64,000 bases of DNA from positions 17,473,001 to 17,537,000 of the forward strand of contig CM066322.1 of NCBI GenBank assembly GCA_033807775.1, read 5' to 3'. Both the position numbers and the translations under genes were made by a program. Shown here piece after piece: positions 51,056 through 59,998 of the stretch (its first letter is position 1; every line of letters begins with the position of its first letter). Origin of the DNA: Saussurea involucrata. Lineage: Eukaryota; Streptophyta; Magnoliopsida; Asterales; Asteraceae. The notes under the pieces were generated by a model that worked only from the letters and a program-made list of their open reading frames with translations, ran no database searches and was not told the DNA's origin.

Positions 51056-51562
51056 AGTTTAAGGGATTTAGGAGACCGTTAGGGCCTAAACTTAAACTGT
51101 AAGATGAGGAACACAGCCGAGACATAGGATTGCCCCTAGGAACGATCACTAAACGCGCTAGGAAATAAGGTGCCAAGAACAAACGTGTAAGGTAAGTTTG
51201 GGATTACACCTTGTTGGTGCAAGTGTACCACATCTCTATATATTTTATATACTTATTTTGATGATTACAAACACACCGTATTATTGTTTTTCTAACAATT
51301 TTATCCAAGTGTGCAGTTAATTGGACAACATGAAGATTTTATCTGAAGAGTCCAAGACTGGTGTTTACGTCATCATATATCTCATAATAATAAACACCCT
51401 AAAATAATATACCACTTGGATACTTTAAAAACCTAACCCAACTATTTTTTAAATCTTTGATTTAAATTAATTCAAGAATGTTGACCTTTTTGGAATAAAA
51501 CAAAAAGAATTCAGTTGCCTTTTTAAGCTATGGTCGCTCCTGACGCAGACACCTTTTTGCAG

Positions 51563-51696
51563 GCGGTATACCGCGTGGTGTATGGCGGTATACCGCGGCT
51601 CTGCTACAAGTGTTGCAGGTTGCTTTTTGCAGGTTGACTTTTTTGTCAGCACCTTTTTCTGGGCGGTATACCGCGCCCATTTAGGCGGTATACCGC
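51563..51696. promoter_or_regulatory. Four 12-bp palindromes GCGGTATACCGC in copia U3
   Basis: Perfect self-complementary 12-mers at 51563-51574, 51585-51596, 51663-51674 and 51685-51696. Spacing is 22 bp within each pair and 100 bp between pairs, 30-160 bp upstream of the TATA-like box. The same four sites are in the 3' LTR at 58176, 58198, 58276 and 58298. The placement is that of enhancer or repressor binding sites; the binding protein is unknown. Confidence 0.7.
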
Positions 51697-51724
51697 GGCA
51701 CCTCTCGACCGTTGCTGCTCCAAG

Positions 51725-51733
51725 CATATATAC
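51725..51733 (+). promoter_or_regulatory. TATA-like box of copia LTR
   Basis: CATATATAC about 30 bp after the last palindrome, in the only AT-rich stretch of this GC-richer part of the LTR. Weak alone; supported by position. Confidence 0.4.
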
Positions 51734-52252
51734 ATGCAGCTTCTCAACTCCATGCACAGCATTTTTTGGATACCCATCTCTTGGAGAAACTCTCAGCTAC
51801 ATTCATCACCTATTCAATATATTTTTAGAGTGATCAAACCCTCAAAAATCCAAGTGTTATACTTATACAAGAGTGATTAATATTGTGAGATATATTCTCT
51901 TGTAAGTATTTGAATAGTGTGAGTGATTCACGTTCTCGAGCAAAAGCAAGAGATTTTATTATCATTGTATCAAGGTTTGTGTTCTACCATAAAGAACACT
52001 TATAGTGAATCAGTGTGTCGAGAAGTGTCTCGGCAAGTGGACTAGCCAGCCAGTTGGTGGTGAACCACTTTAAATCTCGGTGTCGGTATCAACATTCTCT
52101 ACCCTTATCTCTTTGTATTCCCGTTGTGCACTTAATTTTATTTATATATTTGTTGTGCATGCAATATTTGTTGTTGATTTTGATAAGAGAATTTTTATTT
52201 GTGAAATATTTTTAAATACAACCTTTACCCCCCCTAAGGTTGTCCTAACAAT

Positions 52253-52264
52253 TGGTATCAGAGC
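52253..52264 (+). other. Primer-binding site of copia element
   Basis: TGGTATCAGAGC, two bases after the 5' LTR, the initiator tRNA-Met type. Confidence 0.93.
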
Positions 52265-52320
52265 AGGTTGCAAGTTTTTTTAAAATCGTTGTATTTTTAA
52301 AACTTGTTCCTATATTTTAA

Positions 52321-54243
52321 ATGGCAACCTCTGAGGGAATTATTTCTACAAAAATTCCGCAAATTGACACCGAAAATTTTGGTCTTTGGGCAAATCTTTT
52401 TGAATGCTACGTTCGTGGCAAAAGTCGAAAAATTTGGGACATTATTAAAAATGGAGATTATAAACCCACCAAAACCAAAGATGGAGTAATTAGTGAAAAA
52501 CCAGTAGCGGAATGGTCCGCCGCTGAGGATGCTTGGGTTTGCTTAAATTTTGAAGCTAAAAATATTCTTTTTTCGGCACTTACTAAAGATGAGATTGAAC
52601 GTGTTTATTCTTGTGAAACTGCTCACGATATTTGGGAAAATCTAAATAACACTCATAGAGGAAATTCTCAAGTCAAAAGCTCAAAAATAAATATTCTTGT
52701 ACATGATTATGAAATGTTTGAAATGTTAAAAGATGAGTCAATCGACCCAATGTTTAAACGTTTTAACCTTATCATGGTGAGCTTGAAAGGTCTTGGTAGA
52801 ACTTATCCAAACGAAGATTACGTGCGAAAAATTCTTCGAGCGCTTCCTCCGGAGTGGATGCCGAAAATCACATCGTTGGAAGACTCCCGTGACCTCTCAA
52901 TGATGAAATTAGATGATCTCATTGGAAATCTCAAAGTGCATGAAATTGCACTAAAAAGGAACAAAGATCGGGAGCATGATAAAAAGAAATCTTTGGCGCT
53001 TAAAGCTTCAACTTCAAGTGACGAGAAGGAGAAGAAGAAAAAGAAGGAGAAAGCTAGCTCCTCAAAGGATCAACCCGAACATCTTGACGATGTAGCCATG
53101 TTGGTAAGAAATTTTTCTAAATTTTTAGTTAACAAAAAGTTTTCAAGAAATGATAGGTTTCAAAGAAAAGGAGATTATCGCCGTGGTGGAGAAAACCGAA
53201 GCCGAAAGTTCCATAAACGGAACGACAAAATAAATAAAAATGGCGAATCAAGCGATGATGAAGAAGCCAAGAAAAAGAAGGGCTTTTGCTACTCATGTGG
53301 AGACAAGGATCACTATGCCAACGAGTGTCCAAAAAGAAATAAACCTAAAATCAAGAAGGAGAAAGCCTTCGTTGGAGGCGCGTGGAGCGAAAGTGAAGAT
53401 GAAAATGAGTATGAAGCCACTTGTCTCATGGCGGAAGGCGACGATGAGGCAAACTCGTGTTACTCAAATTACTCTAGCGATGATGAATGTAATGATGATG
53501 GTGATCTTGATATGTTAAATGATGCCTTTCAAAAAATGGTTATGCTTACAAATAATTATAAAGATGAGAACGCAAAACTAAAGGAAGAATTATTATTAAG
53601 TAAAAAGGAAATTCATGATAGCAAACAAAAAATTGCATGCGATAATGAAAAAATCATAAATTTAGAAAATAAATTAAGTGAAAAACATGTTTGCAATTCT
53701 TGTGACATTTTAAATAAAGAAATTGCATGCCTTGAGAAAAGAATAGTTGAAAATGATTTATGTGCTAATTGTGATGTGCTTAAAAAGGAAAATGCATGTT
53801 TAAAAGAAAAATGTGATAAACATGAAAAAGATAATTTGTTAGCACATGCCTTTCAAAGTAGCAATGAGAAAGTGCTTAAAATGTTAAATATGTCAAATAG
53901 CACTAATTGTAGAAAAGGCGTTGGTTCCGATATGTGTAAAGATAAATGCTTATGTATGCCTATCAAAAGATATTTTGAACCACCTAAAAATGTTGAAATG
54001 AGAAAACCGTATGTGCAAAAATCCTCATATATGTCCAACATAAATAATGTGAATTATAAGTCTAGGAAATCTTATGCATGCATGTATAATAGTAAATTTT
54101 CTAGACCAAAAAATAGTGTGAATATGCATGCTCCTTTTTACGTCTTTGATAAATATGATCGTAAAATTAAAATGGTACCAAAGTGGATTCCTAAAGGCTC
54201 CTTTAGTGTTGATAATCCCGGTGGCATGCGTTTATGGTTTTAA
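52321..54243 (+). CDS. gag: Gag polyprotein of copia element
   Basis: 640 residues from the first ATG after the primer site, 71 nt past the LTR. Residues about 15-220 form the copia-type gag (UBN2-like) capsid region with the YPNEDYVRKILRALP segment. A Lys/Glu-rich linker follows (220-320), then one complete zinc knuckle C323-x2-C326-x4-H331-x4-C336 that would bind genomic RNA. An acidic stretch (355-400) leads into a Cys-containing coiled-coil region (about 400-505) and a basic tail. Gag assembles the cytoplasmic particle that packages RNA. The frame is uninterrupted and ends in TAA. It is longer than simple copia gags because of the coiled-coil extension. Pol is not fused in frame; see 54244-54610. 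Confidence 0.93.
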   Translation: MATSEGIISTKIPQIDTENFGLWANLFECYVRGKSRKIWDIIKNGDYKPTKTKDGVISEKPVAEWSAAEDAWVCLNFEAKNILFSALTKDEIERVYSCETAHDIWENLNNTHRGNSQVKSSKINILVHDYEMFEMLKDESIDPMFKRFNLIMVSLKGLGRTYPNEDYVRKILRALPPEWMPKITSLEDSRDLSMMKLDDLIGNLKVHEIALKRNKDREHDKKKSLALKASTSSDEKEKKKKKEKASSSKDQPEHLDDVAMLVRNFSKFLVNKKFSRNDRFQRKGDYRRGGENRSRKFHKRNDKINKNGESSDDEEAKKKKGFCYSCGDKDHYANECPKRNKPKIKKEKAFVGGAWSESEDENEYEATCLMAEGDDEANSCYSNYSSDDECNDDGDLDMLNDAFQKMVMLTNNYKDENAKLKEELLLSKKEIHDSKQKIACDNEKIINLENKLSEKHVCNSCDILNKEIACLEKRIVENDLCANCDVLKKENACLKEKCDKHEKDNLLAHAFQSSNEKVLKMLNMSNSTNCRKGVGSDMCKDKCLCMPIKRYFEPPKNVEMRKPYVQKSSYMSNINNVNYKSRKSYACMYNSKFSRPKNSVNMHAPFYVFDKYDRKIKMVPKWIPKGSFSVDNPGGMRLWF

Positions 54244-54610
54244 ATTTTTTTGTATATATATATTATATACATATATATATATATATATATTCTGTGTTTG
54301 AAAATTATGAATCAACTCCGAATAGGCTCACCTATTTGGATACGGTGTCTAGGAAAGATAAAGGCGAATTCTTCGAATTCTAATGAGGTCGGTTTTTAAA
54401 GTGCCTTCGCGCTTACCACCCTCACCGTCTTTCCTGGTCGCTTCCAAGTAGAGCTACCGAAAAGGGTTGAGTAAATAATTTTCTTGTCTGTATATTTTTT
54501 GTGAAAATATATTTATTATTATATGTGGTTTTCTATGCTAACTTTCAAAGGACCCATAAGATGTGGGGACCATAAAAGTTGTACTTTAAATGTTGTAGAT
54601 AAATCTTGAT
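54244..54610 (+). other. Non-coding interval between copia gag and pol
   Basis: 367 bp with stops in the pol frame up to a TAG 12 nt before the pol ATG. It starts with a T-run and a TA microsatellite (about 54250-54292). A 10-bp stem (counting one G-U pair) with loop CTCA lies at 54317-54340. ACGGTG (54342-54347) can pair with CACCGT (54423-54428) while AGGAAAGA (54351-54358) can pair with TCTTTCCT (54428-54435), an interleaved, pseudoknot-like arrangement. An AG at 54597-54598 precedes codons in frame with pol. It could be an intron, a recoding or internal-initiation region, or decay at the junction. Confidence 0.6.
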
Positions 54611-57600
54611 ATGGATTGGATTCTTGATAGTGGATGCACACGTCACATGACCGGAAACCATAATCTTTTTTCATCATATGAGTCATGTGATGGTGGACTA
54701 GTAATTTTTGGAGGAAACTCCAAAGGAAAGGTAATTGGGAAAGGTACAATTTCTTGCAACAATGTTACATTTTTAGATGTTACGCATGTTGATAATTTGA
54801 AATTTAACTTGCTAAGTGTTCGTCAACTGTGCAAAAATGGTATAATTGTTGTTTTTGAAGAAGACTCTTGCAAAATTCTGAAAAATGGTAAAGTTCTTTT
54901 GAATGGGGTTATAAAAGGAAATCTTTATGTTTGTAAAACTGATGTAAATGAAAATGTTTGTTTATCTTCCGTATATGATAATTCGACCTTGTGGCATAGA
55001 CGTTTAGGTCACGCTAACCTTAGATTAATTCAAAATTTGAAAAATAAGGAGCTTGTGAGTAACCTTCCAAAATTAAAATTTGATAATCATTTTTGTGATG
55101 CATGTCGTGTCGGCAAACAAACTCATGTTTCTCATAAATCAAAAAATGTGATTTCAACTAAAAGAGTTTTAGAACTTTTACACATGGATCTTTTTGGCCC
55201 TATGGCCATTCAAAGTTTTGGAGGAAATTATTACACTCTAGTAATTGTAGATGATTTTTCCCGATATACGTGGACTTTATTTTTAAAACATAAAAATGAA
55301 GCTTTTGAAAAATTTAAGATTTTGGGAAAACGAATTCAAAACCAACAAGGTTGCACGATTGTTTCGATTCGTACGGACCATGGACGCGAATTCGATAATG
55401 AAACTCAATTTGGTGCGTTTTGCGACAAATATGGTATAACGCACAATTTTTCTGCTCCTCGCACTCCTCAATCTAATGGGGTTGTGGAGAGGAAAAATAG
55501 AACCCTACAAGAAATGAGTAGGACTATGCTTAATGAACATCAAGTTCCCCAAAAGTTTTGGTGTGATGCCGTAGCTACCGCGACCTATGTCCTCAATCGT
55601 GTGCTAATTAGGAGTATCCTAAATAAGACCCCTTATGAGATCCTACGTGGTAGAAAGCCTTCCTTAGCCCATCTTAAGGTATTTGGTTGTAAATGTTTTA
55701 TTTTAGACACCAAATCTTATTTGACCAAATTTGACCCAAAAGCCTATGAGGGAGTATTCCTTGGTTATTCTTGGAATAGCAAAGCCTATAGAGTCCTTAA
55801 TAAAGAGACCATGGTTGTAGAAGAATCCCTAAATGTAAGCTTTGATGAAAGTCCTCCTAAACCTAGTGCACCCTTAGTAAATGATAATGGTTGTGAAGGA
55901 GATGCACTAGCCCAACATCTTAGAACCTTGGACTTAGGAACCCAATCTCTTACAAACAATGTAGAATCTAGTGATGCCCCTCCATGTTATGTTCCACAAG
56001 GAGTAGATGATCCTAACCTTAGAACATCTAGAGGCCATCCCGTAGATCAAATCATAGGTGACCTAAACCAAAGAACGACTAGATCACAAATCCATACCCT
56101 TTGTGCCTTTCACGCCTTTATCTCAGCCATAGAACCTAAAAACATAGAAGAAGCTTTAGGTGATGAGGATTGGATAATGGCCATGCAAGAAGAGTTAAAC
56201 CAGTTTACTAGGAATGATGTGTGGGACTTAGTTCCTTGCCCTAGCGGTCAAACCATTATTGGCACACGATGGGTCTTTCGTAACAAGGTAGACGAAAACG
56301 GTGAAGTCACCCGAAACAAGGCACGTTTAGTTGCCAAGGGGTACAATCAACAAGAAGGTATCGATTATGATGAAACCTTTGCACCAGTTGCAAGGTTAGA
56401 GTCTATTCGAATGTTTCTCGCTTTTGCGAATGCTAAAAATTTTAAATTATATCAAATGGATGTCAAAAGTGCTTTCCTAAATGGTTTTATAAATGAGGAG
56501 GTATATGTTTCCCAACCTCCCGGCTTTGAAAATTTTGAAAATCCGACGCATGTTTATAAATTAAAAAAGGCGCTTTATGGTTTAAAGCAAGCTCCGCGTG
56601 CGTGGTATGATAGATTAAAATCCTTTTTAATTACAAGTGGTTATATTATGGGTAAAATAGATAATACTTTGTTTGTCAAGTATGCTCAAAATGATATTGT
56701 GGTTGTGCAAGTGTATGTTGATGATATTATCTTTGGTTCTACAAATGAAAATCTTTGTAATGAATTTGCTACAAAAATGACTAATGAATTTGAAATGAGC
56801 ATGATGGGAGAATTAAAATTCTTCTTAGGATTGCAAATAAAACAAAGTGAAAATGGTACTTTTATAAGTCAATCAAAATACTGTAAAGACATGTTGAAAA
56901 AGTTTAATTTTGAAAATGTCAAACCTGTTGAAACTCCGATGACCACCAATCTAAAATTATCTAGTGACGAAGAGGGAACCGATTTTAATGAAAAGATTTA
57001 TCGTGGCATGATTGGTAGCTTATTGTATTTAACTGCTAATAGACCTGATATCATGTATAGTGTGTGTTTATGTGCTCGCTTTCAATCTTCGCCTAAACAA
57101 TCTCACTATGAAGCCGTCAAGCGTATTTTTAGATATCTTAGAGGGACTACGAATCTTGGACTATGGTATCCAAAACAACCCGAGCTAGAAGTAACATGCT
57201 TCACCGATTCCGATCTTGGTGGCTCGATGGTTGATCGAAAAAGCACTAGTGGAGTATGTGCCTTTATAGGTCTCTCGCTTGTGTCTTGGTTTTCCAAGAA
57301 ACAACATTCCGTAGCCTTATCCACTACCGAAGCGGAATATGTGGCCGCCGCGAGAGCGTGTGCTCAAGTTCTATGGATGAAGCACACACTTACCGACTTT
57401 GAGGTACGTCAATCCAAAATTCCAATTATGTGTGATAACTCAAGTGCCATAAACCTAAGTAAAAATCCCGTTTTACATTCTCGTACCAAACATATTGAGT
57501 TGCGACATCATTTTCTACGAGATAATGTTCAAAAAGGCCACATCGTGCTTGAAAAAGTTGATTCCGAAGACAATTTGGCCGATATTTTTACTAAAGCCCT

Positions 57601-57661
57601 AAACAAAAAATCGTTCTTTAAATTAAGACTTGGTTTAGGCATGCTTGAGTATAACCCATGA
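54611..57661 (+). CDS. pol: Pol polyprotein of copia element (protease, integrase, RT, RNase H)
   Basis: 1016 residues in copia order. Protease DSGC at 6-9, so the ATG lies only five codons before the active site and the start is probably not a normal initiator. GAG-pre-integrase and zinc region: H129, H134, C162, C165. Integrase triad D193, D256, E293. Reverse transcriptase about 535-775 with D617 and the YVDD box at 702-705. RNase H with D866, E907 and D942. All catalytic residues seen are intact and no frameshift or stop interrupts the frame. It is in a different frame from gag and separated by 367 bp. With near-identical LTRs this suggests a recently mobile copy, if the gag-pol junction can be expressed. 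Confidence 0.95.
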   Translation: MDWILDSGCTRHMTGNHNLFSSYESCDGGLVIFGGNSKGKVIGKGTISCNNVTFLDVTHVDNLKFNLLSVRQLCKNGIIVVFEEDSCKILKNGKVLLNGVIKGNLYVCKTDVNENVCLSSVYDNSTLWHRRLGHANLRLIQNLKNKELVSNLPKLKFDNHFCDACRVGKQTHVSHKSKNVISTKRVLELLHMDLFGPMAIQSFGGNYYTLVIVDDFSRYTWTLFLKHKNEAFEKFKILGKRIQNQQGCTIVSIRTDHGREFDNETQFGAFCDKYGITHNFSAPRTPQSNGVVERKNRTLQEMSRTMLNEHQVPQKFWCDAVATATYVLNRVLIRSILNKTPYEILRGRKPSLAHLKVFGCKCFILDTKSYLTKFDPKAYEGVFLGYSWNSKAYRVLNKETMVVEESLNVSFDESPPKPSAPLVNDNGCEGDALAQHLRTLDLGTQSLTNNVESSDAPPCYVPQGVDDPNLRTSRGHPVDQIIGDLNQRTTRSQIHTLCAFHAFISAIEPKNIEEALGDEDWIMAMQEELNQFTRNDVWDLVPCPSGQTIIGTRWVFRNKVDENGEVTRNKARLVAKGYNQQEGIDYDETFAPVARLESIRMFLAFANAKNFKLYQMDVKSAFLNGFINEEVYVSQPPGFENFENPTHVYKLKKALYGLKQAPRAWYDRLKSFLITSGYIMGKIDNTLFVKYAQNDIVVVQVYVDDIIFGSTNENLCNEFATKMTNEFEMSMMGELKFFLGLQIKQSENGTFISQSKYCKDMLKKFNFENVKPVETPMTTNLKLSSDEEGTDFNEKIYRGMIGSLLYLTANRPDIMYSVCLCARFQSSPKQSHYEAVKRIFRYLRGTTNLGLWYPKQPELEVTCFTDSDLGGSMVDRKSTSGVCAFIGLSLVSWFSKKQHSVALSTTEAEYVAAARACAQVLWMKHTLTDFEVRQSKIPIMCDNSSAINLSKNPVLHSRTKHIELRHHFLRDNVQKGHIVLEKVDSEDNLADIFTKALNKKSFFKLRLGLGMLEYNP

Positions 57662-57824
57662 GATAATGCTACTCTTAATTATATGCATATTTTGAGGGGG
57701 AGCATCTCTCGAGGGGGAGCATAGCGTCTTTCTTAACCCTTTTTGCTTCGACAAAAGGGGGAGAGAAACCGAGTATGCTCTCGTGTTTAGCGGTTGTGTT
57801 TGTCATCATCAAAAAGGGGGAGAT
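57662..57824 (+). other. Post-pol region with four purine tracts, including the polypurine tract
   Basis: 163 bp. GAGGGGGAGCA occurs at 57694-57704 and again at 57711-57721, AAAAGGGGGAGAGAAA at 57753-57768, and the LTR-proximal tract AAAAAGGGGGAGA at 57811-57823. The last is the standard plus-strand primer. The others resemble duplicated or internal polypurine tracts. Confidence 0.75.
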
Positions 57825-58863
57825 TGTTGGTGCAAGTGTACCACATCTCTATATATTTTATATACTTATTTTGATGATTACAAACACACCGTATTATTGT
57901 TTTTCTAACAATTTTATCCAAGTGTGCAATTAATTGGACAACATGAAGATTTTATCTGAAGAGTCCAAGACTGGTGTTTACGTCATCATATATCTCATAA
58001 TAATAAACACCCTAAAATAATATACCACTTGGATACTTTAAAAACCTAACCCAACTATTTTTTAAATCTTTGATTTAAATTAATTCAAGAATGTTGACCT
58101 TTTTGGAATAAAACAAAAAGAATTCAGTTGCCTTTTTAAGCTATGGTCGCTCCTGACGCAGACACCTTTTTGCAGGCGGTATACCGCGTGGTGTATGGCG
58201 GTATACCGCGGCTCTGCTACAAGTGTTGCAGGTTGCTTTTTGCAGGTTGACTTTTTTGTCAGCACCTTTTTCTGGGCGGTATACCGCGCCCATTTAGGCG
58301 GTATACCGCGGCACCTCTCGACCGTTGCTGCTCCAAGCATATATACATGCAGCTTCTCAACTCCATGCACAGCATTTTTTGGATACCCATCTCTTGGAGA
58401 AACTCTCAGCTACATTCATCACCTATTCAATATATTTTTAGAGTGATCAAACCCTCAAAAATCCAAGTGTTATACTTATACAAGAGTGATTAATATTGTG
58501 AGATATATTCTCTTGTAAGTATTTGAATAGTGTGAGTGATTCACGTTCTCGAGCAAAAGCAAGAGATTTTATTATCATTGTATCAAGGTTTGTGTTCTAC
58601 CATAAAGAACACTTATAGTGAATCAGTGTGTCGAGAAGTGTCTCGGCAAGTGGACTAGCCAGCCAGTTGGTGGTGAACCACTTTAAATCTCGGTGTCGGT
58701 ATCAACATTCTCTACCCTTATCTCTTTGTATTCCCGTTGTGCACTTAATTTTATTTATATATTTGTTGTGCATGCAATATTTGTTTTTGATTTTGATAAG
58801 AGAATTTTTATTTGTGAAATATTTTTAAATACAACCTTTACCCCCCCTAAGGTTGTCCTAACA
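57825..58863 (+). repeat. 3' LTR of copia element
   Basis: 1039 bp, two differences from 51212-52250, followed by the target duplication CACCT. Confidence 0.96.
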
Positions 58864-58986
58864 CACCTGGTCAGTGTAATTATGAACTTGCATGTACATG
58901 TGCGTGCTTACAATACCTTACCTATAGCAAATCTGTTGTGTCATATCTAGCAAGAATTAATTGTCGGTTTCTTTCAGTTTAGCACC

Positions 58987-59148
58987 ATGACTGGGAGAAC
59001 CTTGAGGGGCAGGTCAGTACCGGGTGTCTCAAGAAATCTAGATGAGGAGGTCATGAATGATGGGCCGGTGAAACCGTACCAGACTTATCTGTTACACTAC
59101 TGCATGTTTAACCTACCTTATTGTTCCAAAGTGGTAGTCAGAAGCTAG
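58987..59148 (+). pseudogene. gag: Gag N-terminal remnant of plus-strand LARD-like element
   Basis: A 53-codon frame opening MTGRTLRGRSVPG. The first 30 codons or so match the gag start of the chromovirus at 7612, including the conserved NGP/DGP step. After about 59076 the similarity ends abruptly and the sequence becomes LARD-type, ending in TAG at 59146-59148. An acceptor-like CTTTCAG ends at 58977, nine bases before the ATG. No gag function can remain. It shows that this non-coding family descends from a gag-pol element by replacement of almost everything after the gag start. Confidence 0.75.
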
Positions 59149-59998
59149 TGTTTATGTCGTGTTCCAGTACTTTAGAATGTCAGTAAGATCCCTGAGGTGT
59201 AGGCTGAGGCTCTTGTTGGGGAAGTTTCTTGAGAGGTCACTTATGATGTGATGTATGTATACATCGTAGAGAAGAAATGTTGTATAGAATGTTATGAGTC
59301 GTCTAGAGGTAGCTCTTCGTGGATTCGAAGAGGATGAATGTTTGAGTTTGGGTATGAATCCTGTTTCGAGTGAGTCCCAGTTCTAGAAATCTTGGAATAG
59401 AGCAGCCATGATGGTAAGGAAAGACCGTGTCGAAATCTTGAAGGTGTCAAGGGAGCTCTGACTTCTTAGTTGAGCTTTTCGATGGCAGGGTAAATGAAAT
59501 AAGATACCGATAGTGAAATGAAGGCATGTGGTAGTGGAAAGAGAGATAGTGATCAAAGCGGAATAGAGTGAAAGGGTTGAGTAAGTGAGAAGTGGAAAGC
59601 GTGTTCAGCCAGTTATTGCGTGACTGAGAGGGCGACTGGGGCCGTAGATAAAAGTGTCAAGGATAAACGGTGTAAGGAAGCGGTTGACCTTATTCGAGTG
59701 AGTAGCCTTCAATTGCATGTAGAGTCTCATGCAAAGTGTTCTTTTACGTAGCACAATATTTTCATGATTTAAGTCAAATGTGTGCAAAAAAAAAATTGAT
59801 CGAAAACGATTCGGGATGTGTACGCTTATGTTTAATGAAAAAGGTGATCCATTCTTAGTGCACATTGAAATTTTGAGCTTAACGATTTGCGAAATCTCCC
59901 ACTCTTTTCATGGTAAGTCAAATCTGTTGCAAGAGGTGAAGAAAATAGCTACCTGCAATTCATTTATGACCAAAAAGCTTATTGACCTACTGATGTCA
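59149..59998 (+). other. LARD-type non-coding interior (plus strand)
   Basis: About 850 bp similar, in reverse complement, to 20930-21763 of the minus-strand LARD-like element. No coding region. It is interrupted at 59999 by a minus-oriented LTR. Confidence 0.8.

Larger units (their letters stand above)
51212..52250 (+). repeat. 5' LTR of copia element
   Basis: 1039 bp. U3 carries four perfect palindromes GCGGTATACCGC (51563, 51585, 51663, 51685). A TATA-like CATATATAC lies just downstream at 51725-51733. Confidence 0.96.
51212..58863 (+). mobile_element. Complete, young Ty1/copia retrotransposon
   Basis: LTRs 51212-52250 and 57825-58863, each exactly 1039 bp, starting TGTTGGTGCAAG and ending GTCCTAACA. 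By eye they differ at two positions (GCAGTTAA/GCAATTAA and TTGTTGTTG/TTGTTTTTG). Target duplication CACCT at 51207-51211 and 58864-58868. Primer site, gag frame, pol frame and polypurine tract are all present. Inserted in the leader of the plus-strand LARD-like element. The lineage is probably SIRE/Maximus-like or Tork-like, judged from the long gag with a C-terminal coiled coil and the GGGGGAGATTGTTGG boundary; I cannot settle it. No env-like frame lies after pol. Confidence 0.96.
48362..59998 (+). mobile_element. Plus-strand LARD-like LTR element, interrupted and truncated
   Basis: Begins TGTAACAACCC at 48362 in the satellite. The 5' LTR is 48362-48706 plus 50231-51038, split by an LTR fragment of another family and with further internal deletion. 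The primer site is 51041-51055, then leader to 51206. After a nested copia element (51207-58868 including duplications) the leader continues and ends in an acceptor-like tract. A gag start (58987) is followed within about 30 codons by LARD-type non-coding sequence. The element is cut at 59999 by the LTR of a second chromovirus; its 3' part is outside the window or lost. Confidence 0.8.

Noticed and set aside
51467..51833. Open frames of 96 and 83 codons in the copia LTRs (also 58080-58446)
   Set aside because: Identical in both LTRs because the LTRs are identical; they overlap U3 palindromes and the TATA region and show no domain.
54250..54598. Firm call of an intron between copia gag and pol
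   Set aside because: The gag stop lies upstream of the GT-rich start of the interval, and donors in a phase matching the AG at 54597-54598 are weak, so splicing is left as a hypothesis.
57662..57824. env-like gene of a SIRE-type element
   Set aside because: Only 163 bp lie between the pol stop and the 3' LTR, with no open frame of useful length.
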